Below, one piece after another: positions 7,155 through 14,190 of a stretch of DNA of 39,334 nucleotides (position 1 is its first letter; the number at the start of each line of letters is the position of its first letter). Origin of the DNA: Pseudoduganella buxea (lineage in GTDB: Bacteria > Pseudomonadota > Gammaproteobacteria > Burkholderiales > Burkholderiaceae_D). The notes under the pieces were generated by a model, which saw nothing but the letters and a program-made list of their open reading frames with translations, was not told the DNA's origin and searched no databases. The stretch lies in NCBI RefSeq assembly GCF_009720835.1, contig NZ_WNKZ01000061.1, forward strand, positions 1-39,334. Reading direction: 5' to 3'. The position numbers were made by a program, and so were the translations under genes.

Positions 7155-8588
7155 TTAGAAGTTCAGGGTGCGCTTGTCGATCGCCAGTGCCGCTTCCTTG
7201 GTCGCTTCCGACAGCGAAGGGTGAGCATGGCAGATACGGGCGATGTCTTCGGCCGAGGCCTTGAACTCCATCGCCACGACGGCTTCGGAGATCAGCTCGG
7301 AAGCCATCGGGCCGATGATGTGCACGCCCAGGATTTCGTCGGTGGTGGCATCGGCCAGGAACTTGACCATGCCCGACGTGTCGCCCAGCGCGCGTGCGCG
7401 GCCGTTGGCCAGGAACGGGAAGGTGCCGGCCTTGTAGGCCGTGCCGGCCGCTTTCAGCTGCTGCTCGGTCTTGCCGACCCACGCGATTTCCGGCGACGTG
7501 TAGATCACCCATGGAATCGTGTCGAAGTTGGTGTGACCGTGCTGGCCGGCGATACGCTCGGCCACGGCAACGCCTTCTTCTTCCGCCTTGTGCGCCAGCA
7601 TCGGGCCGCGCACGACGTCACCGATGGCCCACACGTTCGGCAGGTTGGTCTTGCAGTCGCCGTCGACGGCGATGAAGCCGCGCTCGTCCAGCGCCAGGCC
7701 GGCCTTCTCGGCGTTCAGGCCGTTCGTGTTCGGGGTGCGGCCGATCGAGACGATCAGCTTGTCGAACGTCGCTTCCTGCGCGCCACCCTTGGCGTCCGTG
7801 TACTTGACCGTGACGTTGTTCTCGCCCGTGGTGACGCTGTCGATCTTCACGCCCAGGTTGATGCCCAGGCCCTGCTTCGTAAACAGCTTCAGCGCTTCCT
7901 TGGCGATCTGCTCGTCGACGGCGCCCAGGAAGGTCGGCAGGCCTTCCAGTACCGTCACTTCCGAACCCAGGCGGCGCCATACGGAGCCCATTTCCAGGCC
8001 GATGACGCCGGCGCCGATGACGCCCAGCTTGGCCGGCACGCCTTCGATGGCCAGCGCGCCCGTGTTCGACAGGATCAGCTTCTCGTCGAACGGTGCGCCA
8101 GGCAGCGCGCGCGCGTTCGAGCCGGTCGCAACGATGACCTGCTTGGCGTTGATGGTCTCGGTCATCGGGCCCGTGATCTCGATCGGGTAGCCTTCCGCGC
8201 CAGCGGCGCCGCCGAAGGCCGCGCGGCCGTGGAAGAAGGTGACTTTGTTTTTCTTGAACAGGAACAGGATGCCGTCGTTGTTCTGCTTGACGACGGTGTT
8301 CTTGCGCTTGAGCATTTGCGGCAGGTTCAGGGTCAGGCCGGCGACATCGATGCCGTGGTCCTTGAACGCATGGCCGGCGTGCTCGAAGTGCTCGGACGAC
8401 TGCAGCAGTGCCTTCGATGGAATGCAGCCGACGTTGGTGCAGGTGCCGCCTGGCGCGGGGCCGCCCTTTTCGTTGGCCCACTCGTCGATACACGCCACGG
8501 AGAAGCCCAGCTGCGCCGCGCGGATTGCCGCGATATAGCCGCCAGGACCGGCACCGATCACCACCACGTCGAATTGTTTATTGCTCAT
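7155..8588 (-). CDS. lpdA: Dihydrolipoyl dehydrogenase, E3 of 2-oxoglutarate dehydrogenase
   Basis: 477 aa. It reoxidises the dihydrolipoyl groups of E2 and passes electrons through FAD to NAD+. The N-terminal FAD fold is VVVIGAGPGGYIAA (8-21). The redox disulfide is GGTCTNVGCIP with Cys50 and Cys55. The NAD fold is LGVIGAGVIGLEMG, the second FAD contact is VWAIGDVVRG, and the C-terminal base pair is His456-Glu461 in HAHPSLSE. The start is set by GGGAA 6 nt before the ATG at 8588; ATG 8594 is too close to that site. The PspC gene stops 2 nt upstream (TGA-TA-ATG), which suggests translational coupling. It is the last gene of the odh operon before a strong terminator. Confidence 0.95.
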   Translation of the reverse strand: MSNKQFDVVVIGAGPGGYIAAIRAAQLGFSVACIDEWANEKGGPAPGGTCTNVGCIPSKALLQSSEHFEHAGHAFKDHGIDVAGLTLNLPQMLKRKNTVVKQNNDGILFLFKKNKVTFFHGRAAFGGAAGAEGYPIEITGPMTETINAKQVIVATGSNARALPGAPFDEKLILSNTGALAIEGVPAKLGVIGAGVIGLEMGSVWRRLGSEVTVLEGLPTFLGAVDEQIAKEALKLFTKQGLGINLGVKIDSVTTGENNVTVKYTDAKGGAQEATFDKLIVSIGRTPNTNGLNAEKAGLALDERGFIAVDGDCKTNLPNVWAIGDVVRGPMLAHKAEEEGVAVAERIAGQHGHTNFDTIPWVIYTSPEIAWVGKTEQQLKAAGTAYKAGTFPFLANGRARALGDTSGMVKFLADATTDEILGVHIIGPMASELISEAVVAMEFKASAEDIARICHAHPSLSEATKEAALAIDKRTLNF

Positions 8589-8590
8589 TA

Positions 8591-8947
8591 TCATTTCCCA
8601 ATCAGTTCGCCTCCCGGGAGATCTTCTTCCGGGACGAATATCCACAACAGAATGTAAATCACCAGCCCGAACCCGAACGACACCGTAAACAGCACGAACA
8701 CGAGGCGCCAGATCCACGCCTCGATGCCCGACACCTTGCCGATGCCGCCGCAGACGCCGCCGATCCAGCGGTCCGTTCGCGAACGCCGCAGCCGCGAAAA
8801 CTCGGTAGCCAGGTCGCCGTTGCCGGCCGACGGGCCGTTCGGCGTCGCATCCAGCAGCCGCGCCTTGGCGCGGGCGAATTCCTCATCGCTCAAGGCGCCC
8901 GCCTGGTGCAGCTCGTGCAGGCGCCTGATTTCTTCAGAGACGTTCAT
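8591..8947 (-). CDS. SHOCT-PspC domain membrane protein
   Basis: 118 aa. Residues 5-32 (LHELHQAGALSDEEFARAKARLL) are a SHOCT-type short helical domain, often an oligomerisation or tethering module. Residues 58-110 match PspC: DRWIGGVCGGIGKVSGIEAWIWRL leads into one hydrophobic segment at about 82-106, ending in VPEEDLP. PspC proteins sense or modulate envelope stress at the inner membrane. No other psp gene is visible. GGGAG stands 8 nt before the ATG. The gene lies between odhB (103 nt upstream) and lpdA (2 nt downstream), so it is translated within the 2-oxoglutarate dehydrogenase operon. Whether it has any role in that complex is unknown. Confidence 0.85.
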   Translation of the reverse strand: MNVSEEIRRLHELHQAGALSDEEFARAKARLLDATPNGPSAGNGDLATEFSRLRRSRTDRWIGGVCGGIGKVSGIEAWIWRLVFVLFTVSFGFGLVIYILLWIFVPEEDLPGGELIGK

Positions 8948-8968
8948 GGCCGATGCTCCCGAGGTCGA

Positions 8969-8994
8969 GGGACTGTCCCCGTGGGACCGTCCCC
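8969..8994. repeat. Paired GGGACnGTCCCC direct repeat
   Basis: GGGACTGTCCCC (8969-8980) and GGGACCGTCCCC (8983-8994) are near-identical 12-mers 2 nt apart, each itself an imperfect palindrome. They lie between odhB and the PspC gene. The GGGAC/GTCCC core recalls the GGGGACAGACCCC element at 33235-33247, so this may be a fragment of the same dispersed repeat. Confidence 0.6.
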
Positions 8995-9008
8995 GGTGTT
9001 CATGCGGC

Positions 9009-9030
9009 GCCGCCGGCAGGAACCGGCGGC
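9009..9030 (-). other. GC hairpin between odhB and the PspC gene
   Basis: An 8-bp stem GCCGCCGG / CCGGCGGC with a 6-nt loop lies 21 nt beyond the odhB stop. No T-run follows on the minus strand, so full termination is unlikely. It could shield the odhAB message from 3' exonucleases or attenuate transcription into the PspC gene and lpdA. Confidence 0.45.
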
Positions 9031-9050
9031 GGGGATTTACCGCTATGCGA

Positions 9051-10313
9051 TTACAGGTCCAGCAGCAGGCGCGCAGGATCTTCCAGCGCTTCCTTCATTG
9101 CCACCAGGCCCAGCACGGCTTCGCGGCCGTCGATGATGCGGTGGTCGTACGACATCGCCAGGTAGTTCATCGGGCGGATGACGATCTCGCCGTTTTCGAC
9201 GACGGCGCGGTCCTTGGTCGCGTGCACGCCCAGGATGGCCGACTGCGGCGGGTTGATGATCGGGGTCGACAGCATCGAGCCGAAGGTGCCGCCGTTCGAG
9301 ATCGAGAACGTGCCGCCGGTCAGGTCGTCCAGGGTCAGCTTGCCTTCCTTGGCTTTCTGGCCGAATTCGCCGATCTTCTTCTCGATGTCGGCAATGCTCA
9401 TCTGGTCGGCGTCGCGCAGGATCGGCACCACCAGGCCGCGTGGCGAACCGACGGCGATACCGATGTCGAAGTAGCCGTGGTAGACGATGTCGGTGCCGTC
9501 GACCGAAGCGTTGATGATCGGGTACTTCTTCAGCGCGGCCACGGCGGCCTTGACGAAGAAGGACATGAAGCCCAGCTTGACGCCGTGCTCTTTTTCGAAC
9601 TTGTCCTTGTACTTGTTACGCAGGTCCATCACCGGCTTCATGTTCACCTCGTTGAAGGTGGTCAGGATGGCGTTGGTGGACTGCGATTCGACCAGGCGCT
9701 CGGCAATACGGGCGCGCAGGCGGCTCATCGGCACGCGCTCTTCCGGACGGTCGCCCAGTTTCGCGGTGGTCGGTGCGTTCACCTGCTGCAGGGCAGGCTT
9801 GGCGGCGGCGGCCGGCTTGGCGGCGGGCGTTGCCGCCTTGGCGGGAGCGGAAGCGGCCAGGGCATCGCCCTTGGTCACGCGGCCGTCCTTGCCGGAACCG
9901 GCGACGTCGGTCGCCGACAGGCCTTTTTCGGACAGGATCTTGGCGGCGGCCGGCATGGCCACGTCGCCTTTCGTGCCACCGGTGGCGGCAGCGGCGGCAG
10001 GTGCCGGCGTCGGCGGCGCTTCAGCCTGGACCGGCGCGGCGGTGACGGGCAGCGGGGAAGCCATTGCGGTGGCATCGGTGTCGATGATCGCAATGACCTG
10101 GCCTGCAACGACGGTAGCGCCGTCGGCGGCGATGATCTGCACGATCACGCCGGACTCCGGAGCCGGCAGTTCCAGGACGACCTTGTCGGTTTCGATGTCG
10201 ATCATGTTTTCGTCACGCGTGACGGATTCGCCCATCCGCTTGTGCCAGGACAGCAGGGTCGCTTCAGCGACGGATTCCGACAGTTGTGGAACTTTGACTT
10301 CGATTTGTGCCAT
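9051..10313 (-). CDS. odhB: 2-oxoglutarate dehydrogenase E2, dihydrolipoyl succinyltransferase
   Basis: 420 aa. This core enzyme moves the succinyl group from E1 to CoA. The lipoyl domain covers about 2-77, with the modified Lys44 in ETDKVVLE. An Ala/Pro-rich linker follows, then the peripheral subunit-binding domain (about 115-155, MPAAAKILSEKGLSATDVAGSGKDGRV), a second Ala/Pro linker, and the catalytic domain from about 190. His391 and Asp395 in SYDHRIIDGREA are the acyltransferase residues. GGAG lies 7 nt before the ATG. odhA ends 82 nt upstream and a hairpin fills part of that gap. The length and domain order are normal for proteobacterial SucB/OdhB. Confidence 0.96.
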   Translation of the reverse strand: MAQIEVKVPQLSESVAEATLLSWHKRMGESVTRDENMIDIETDKVVLELPAPESGVIVQIIAADGATVVAGQVIAIIDTDATAMASPLPVTAAPVQAEAPPTPAPAAAAATGGTKGDVAMPAAAKILSEKGLSATDVAGSGKDGRVTKGDALAASAPAKAATPAAKPAAAAKPALQQVNAPTTAKLGDRPEERVPMSRLRARIAERLVESQSTNAILTTFNEVNMKPVMDLRNKYKDKFEKEHGVKLGFMSFFVKAAVAALKKYPIINASVDGTDIVYHGYFDIGIAVGSPRGLVVPILRDADQMSIADIEKKIGEFGQKAKEGKLTLDDLTGGTFSISNGGTFGSMLSTPIINPPQSAILGVHATKDRAVVENGEIVIRPMNYLAMSYDHRIIDGREAVLGLVAMKEALEDPARLLLDL

Positions 10314-10346
10314 GTATTACTCCGTGAATTCGATTATGCGCGGTTA

Positions 10347-10380
10347 GCCGCGCGGCAGGCTCGTGGCCATGCCGCGCGGC
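10347..10380 (-). other. Perfect 11-bp hairpin in the odhA-odhB gap
   Basis: GCCGCGCGGCA (10347-10357) and its exact complement (10370-10380) flank a 12-nt loop. No T-run follows on the minus strand. A hairpin like this inside an operon may mark an RNA processing or stability site that sets the E1:E2 ratio; that role is inference. Confidence 0.5.
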
Positions 10381-10395
10381 GGTCCTAAAGCGTGA

Positions 10396-13251
10396 TTACT
10401 TGGTCAGGATGAAGCCCTTCAGCTTCGAGAACGCCGTCTCCAGCAGTTCTTTCTGCTGGGCGTAGTGCTTGTCGTAGTAACCGACAGCCGGCGACGCGGA
10501 GGCAGGACGGCCGGCATACGCCAGGCGCTGGCCCGCTTCCATCGACTCGAAGATGTTGTGCTGGATCTGGAACCATGGACCCTGGTTCTGCGGCTCGTCC
10601 TGCGCCCACACCACTTCGGTGGCGGCCGGGAACTTCTTCAGTTCGGCGGCGAAGGCCTTGTGCGGGAACGGATACAGCTGCTCGACGCGGATGATGGCCG
10701 TATCAAGCTGGCCGCGCGTCTTGCGGGCGTTGGCCAGGTCGAAGTAGACCTTGCCCGAGCAGGCGATCACGCGCTTGACCTTCTTGGCGTCGATCTTCTC
10801 GTCGATCTCGCCGATCACGGTCTGGAACGCACCCTTGGCCAGGTCGGACAGGGGCGAACCGGCATCCTTGTTACGCAGCAGCGACTTCGGCGTCATGACG
10901 ACGAGCGGCTTGCGGAACTGGCGCACCATCTGGCGGCGCAGCAGGTGGAAGATCTGCGACGCGGTGGTCGGCTGCACCACCTGCATATTGTTGTCGGCGC
11001 ACAGCTGCAGGAAACGCTCGGGGCGGGCCGACGAGTGTTCCGGACCCTGGCCTTCGTAACCGTGCGGCAGCAGCATGACCAGGCCCGAGGCGCGGCCCCA
11101 CTTCACTTCGCCGGAGCTGATGAACTGGTCGATGACGACCTGGGCACCGTTGACGAAGTCGCCGAACTGGGCTTCCCAGATCGTCAGGGTGTTCGGCTCG
11201 GCGGTCGAGTAGCCGTATTCGAAGCCCAGCACCGCTTCTTCCGACAGCACGGAGTCGATCACGGTGAACGGGGCCTGGCCTTCGGAGACGTTCTGCAGCG
11301 GCACGTAGGTGCCGGCATCCCAGCGTTCGCGGTTCTGGTCGTGCAGCACGGCGTGGCGGTGCGTGAACGTGCCACGGCCGGCGTCCTGGCCGGTCAGGCG
11401 CACGGCGTAGCCGGACGACACCAGCGATGCGTAGGCCAGGTGTTCGCCCATGCCCCAGTCCAGGTTCAGCTCACCCTTGCCCATGTTGGCACGGTCGCCC
11501 AGCACCTTCTCGACCAGCGAGTGCACCTTGAAGCCTTCCGGCACGGTGGTGATGCGGGTGGCCAGGCGCTTCAGCTCCGTCAGCGGCACGGCGGTATCGG
11601 CCGCGTCGGTCCACTTGCGGTTCAGGAAAGGCAGCCAGTCGACGGCGAACTTGTTCTTGAAGTTCGAGATGACCGGATCGACCGTGTGCTTGCCCGCGTC
11701 CATGGCAGCGCGGTAGGCGGCCTGCATCTGGTCGCCGCCGTCGGCCGGGATCACGCCCTGGGCCGCCAGCTTGTCGGCGTACAGGCGGCGCGTGCCGGGG
11801 TGCTGCGCGATCTTCTTGTACATCAGCGGCTGCGTCAGCGCCGGGGTGTCCTGCTCGTTGTGACCCAGCTTGCGGTAGCAGATGATGTCGACGACGATGT
11901 CCTTCTGGAACTGGGCGCGGTAGTCCAGCGCGATCTGCGAAGCCAGCACGCAGGCTTCCGGATCGTCGGCGTTCACGTGCAGTACCGGTGCCTCGATCAT
12001 CTTGACGACGTCGGAGCAGTAGATCGTCGAACGGGCATCGCGCGGGTCCGACGTGGTGAAGCCGATCTGGTTGTTGATGACGATGTGCACCGTGCCGCCC
12101 GTGCCGTAGCCGCGGGTCTGCGCCAGGTTCAGCGTTTCCATCACGACGCCCTGGCCGGCGAATGCGGCATCACCGTGCACCAGGATCGGCAGCACCTGCG
12201 CGCCGTGGACGTCGCCGCGGCGGTCCATGCGCGCCTTGACGGAGCCTTCGACGACGGGGTTGACGATTTCCAGGTGCGACGGATTGAACGCCAGCGACAG
12301 GTGGACCGGGCCGCCCGCGGTGGAGATGTCGGACGAGAAGCCCTGGTGGTACTTGACGTCGCCGGCCGGCAGGTCGTCGCCGTGCTTGCCTTCGAATTCT
12401 TCGAACAGGTCCTTCGGCGCCTTGCCCAGGGTGTTGACCAGGACGTTCAGGCGGCCGCGGTGGGCCATGCCGATGACGATTTCCTGCACGCCCTTTTCAC
12501 CGGCGCGCTGGATGATCTCGTCGATCGACGCGATGAAGGTCTCGCCGCCTTCGAGCGAGAAGCGCTTCTGGCCGACGTATTTGGTGTGCAGGTAGCGTTC
12601 CAGGCCTTCGGCCGCCGTCAGGCGTTCCAGGATGTGCTTTTTCTTCTCGGCCGTGAAGTTCGGCGTCGAGCGGATCGATTCCAGGCGTTCCTGCAGCCAG
12701 CGCTTTTCGGCCGGGTCGGAAATGTACATGAATTCCGCGCCGATGGAGCGGGTGTACGTGTCGCGCAGGAAGTTGGTCAGGTCGCGCAGGGACGCGTTTT
12801 CCGGGCCAAAGTAGGTGTTGCTGATGTTGAACACGGTGTCCATGTCCGCATCCGTGAAGCCATAGGACGCAGGGTCCAGCTCGGGGATGGCGGGACGTTC
12901 CTGGCGCTGCAGCGGGTCCAGGTTGGCCCAGCGCGAACCCAGGTAGCGGTAGGCGGCGATCAGCTGCGTGGCGGCGACGCGCTTGCGGCCCATTTCCGGA
13001 TCGCCCGAGGCGACCACGGTGCGGATCGGGCCGGCCTTGGCGCGCTCGGCGAACGAGGCGATGACCGATGCGTGCGCAACGTCGGGCTTGTTCGAGCCGT
13101 CGACGGCCGGGACGTGCTGCATCGCGTCGAAATACGCGCGCCAGTTGTCCGGTACCGAACCAGGGTTTTCCAGATACGCTTCGTAGAGCTCTTCTACGTA
13201 CGGCGCATTCCCACCGAACAGGTAGGAGTTGGACGTGAGTTGTTGCATCAT
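10396..13251 (-). CDS. odhA: 2-oxoglutarate dehydrogenase E1
   Basis: 951 aa, thiamine diphosphate-dependent decarboxylase of the TCA cycle and first component of the Odh complex. The N-terminal segment SYLFGGNAPYVEELYEAYL is the E2-anchoring peptide of the family. The core carries MAHRGRLNVLVN, HGDAAFAGQGVVMETLNLAQTRGY, INNQIGFTTSDPRDARST with adjacent cofactor-binding sequence, and LLPHGYEGQGPEHSSARPERFLQ split over the C-terminal half. The length is normal. GGTGAG is about 7 nt upstream of the ATG at 13251, with a second ATG immediately after. It is the first gene of the operon and its promoter must lie in the 327-bp gap up to the BlaI-type gene. Confidence 0.96.
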   Translation of the reverse strand: MMQQLTSNSYLFGGNAPYVEELYEAYLENPGSVPDNWRAYFDAMQHVPAVDGSNKPDVAHASVIASFAERAKAGPIRTVVASGDPEMGRKRVAATQLIAAYRYLGSRWANLDPLQRQERPAIPELDPASYGFTDADMDTVFNISNTYFGPENASLRDLTNFLRDTYTRSIGAEFMYISDPAEKRWLQERLESIRSTPNFTAEKKKHILERLTAAEGLERYLHTKYVGQKRFSLEGGETFIASIDEIIQRAGEKGVQEIVIGMAHRGRLNVLVNTLGKAPKDLFEEFEGKHGDDLPAGDVKYHQGFSSDISTAGGPVHLSLAFNPSHLEIVNPVVEGSVKARMDRRGDVHGAQVLPILVHGDAAFAGQGVVMETLNLAQTRGYGTGGTVHIVINNQIGFTTSDPRDARSTIYCSDVVKMIEAPVLHVNADDPEACVLASQIALDYRAQFQKDIVVDIICYRKLGHNEQDTPALTQPLMYKKIAQHPGTRRLYADKLAAQGVIPADGGDQMQAAYRAAMDAGKHTVDPVISNFKNKFAVDWLPFLNRKWTDAADTAVPLTELKRLATRITTVPEGFKVHSLVEKVLGDRANMGKGELNLDWGMGEHLAYASLVSSGYAVRLTGQDAGRGTFTHRHAVLHDQNRERWDAGTYVPLQNVSEGQAPFTVIDSVLSEEAVLGFEYGYSTAEPNTLTIWEAQFGDFVNGAQVVIDQFISSGEVKWGRASGLVMLLPHGYEGQGPEHSSARPERFLQLCADNNMQVVQPTTASQIFHLLRRQMVRQFRKPLVVMTPKSLLRNKDAGSPLSDLAKGAFQTVIGEIDEKIDAKKVKRVIACSGKVYFDLANARKTRGQLDTAIIRVEQLYPFPHKAFAAELKKFPAATEVVWAQDEPQNQGPWFQIQHNIFESMEAGQRLAYAGRPASASPAVGYYDKHYAQQKELLETAFSKLKGFILTK

Positions 13252-13578
13252 TCTTGCTCACCTTTCTTCGCGCTTCGCGAGGAATTAGCGGGTTAATCTA
13301 ACCTTCCGCGACACGGCCTGACCGGTTAGCGGATCGCACATCAAGTTGTGGGGGAAGGACTGTACAACTGTTTTGAAGCCGAAAAATGTTGCTGTTGCAA
13401 GGCATTGTTATTTACACAAAGCGGCAACAACTTCTCCGAAATTTCAACAATGGTTGTTTAGCATAGCACGCCCCCTTGAGGTGGAACAACCTTTGTGCGG
13501 AAAAATGGCTGGGGTCGAAGGCCTGCTTTCGGCGCCGGTTTGCTAGACTTCCTGGTCTAGATCACCTATTCTACTTCC
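13252..13578. promoter_or_regulatory. Divergent control region between odhA and the BlaI-family gene
   Basis: 327 bp without a gene. The middle (about 13375-13470) is AT-rich with many GTTG/CAAC words. For odhA, TATGCT preceded by TGC (minus strand, 13465-13460) is a weak extended -10 candidate; it would give a leader of about 200 nt. The BlaI-type gene has its own promoter and operator at 13543-13572. No riboswitch was recognised. Confidence 0.4.
13543..13572 (+). promoter_or_regulatory. Promoter and dyad operator of the BlaI-family gene
   Basis: CTAGAC (13543-13548), a 6-nt spacer and GTCTAG (13555-13560) form a perfect dyad of the kind bound by BlaI/MecI repressor dimers. TAGACT (13544-13549) as -35 and TATTCT (13567-13572) as -10, 17 nt apart, each match consensus at 4/6. 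The dyad covers the -35 and part of the spacer, and the -10 is only 6 nt from the ATG. No ribosome site fits between them, so the message may be leaderless. Confidence 0.55.
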
Positions 13579-13968
13579 ATGACCACGCCCACCCCGCCGA
13601 AGCCCACTCCCGCCGAACTGGAAATGCTGCGCCTGCTGTATGCGCTGGGGCCGGCCACGGCCAGGCAGGTTCACGAGGCGGCCCAGGCGACTCGCCCGGA
13701 TACCACCTACGCCAACGCGCTGCGGCTGCTGCAGGTAATGCACGGCAAGGGCCTGCTGACCCGCGACGAGAGCGCGCGCGCCCACGTCTACGCCCCGGCC
13801 CAGGCCCAGGATTCGATCCAGACCAGCCTGCTGAAAGAACTGATCCACAAGGCCTTTGCCGGTTCCGGCAAGGCCCTCGTGCTGGCCGCGTTGCGCGGCG
13901 GTCACGTCAGCCCGACCGAGCGTGCCGAAATCCAGGCCCTGCTGGACGAAGAAGACGGCCGGGACTGA
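13579..13968 (+). CDS. BlaI/MecI/CopY-family transcriptional repressor (orphan)
   Basis: 129 aa. A winged helix-turn-helix occupies about 10-73 (PTPAELEMLRLLYALGPATARQVHEA, then TTYANALRLLQVMHGKGLLTRD and HVYAP), followed by a dimerisation tail with SLLKELIHKAFAGSGKALVLAAL, the layout of Penicillinase_R (BlaI/MecI) repressors. Such proteins usually sit next to a BlaR1-like M56 membrane protease that inactivates them; none is seen here, and both neighbours are unrelated in family (odhA, GGDEF-EAL). It may control itself through the dyad overlapping its promoter. There is no Shine-Dalgarno sequence before the ATG. Its inducer and other targets are unknown. Confidence 0.8.
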   Translation: MTTPTPPKPTPAELEMLRLLYALGPATARQVHEAAQATRPDTTYANALRLLQVMHGKGLLTRDESARAHVYAPAQAQDSIQTSLLKELIHKAFAGSGKALVLAALRGGHVSPTERAEIQALLDEEDGRD

Positions 13969-14190
13969 TCTTCCCGCTCAGCATTGCAGCACGTCACGCC
14001 TTGCCAAGCGCGCGGCACCCCTTTGTTTTTTCGATCACACTATTACTGTGCTTTACCGATGGCATGCCCGCCGGCAGCAACCATCGCCCACCCCGCCGGC
14101 AAGCAATAAGAAGTTTCGCCAGGCATCATAAAAATCAAGAATAGACGCCAGCGCGGCAGCGCGCGGCCACAGCGTTTTCGGGGGAAAGGT

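Noticed and set aside
13252..13470. Possible riboswitch or small RNA in the odhA leader
   Set aside because: Repeated GTTG/CAAC words are present, but no stable conserved fold or known riboswitch pattern could be recognised by eye.
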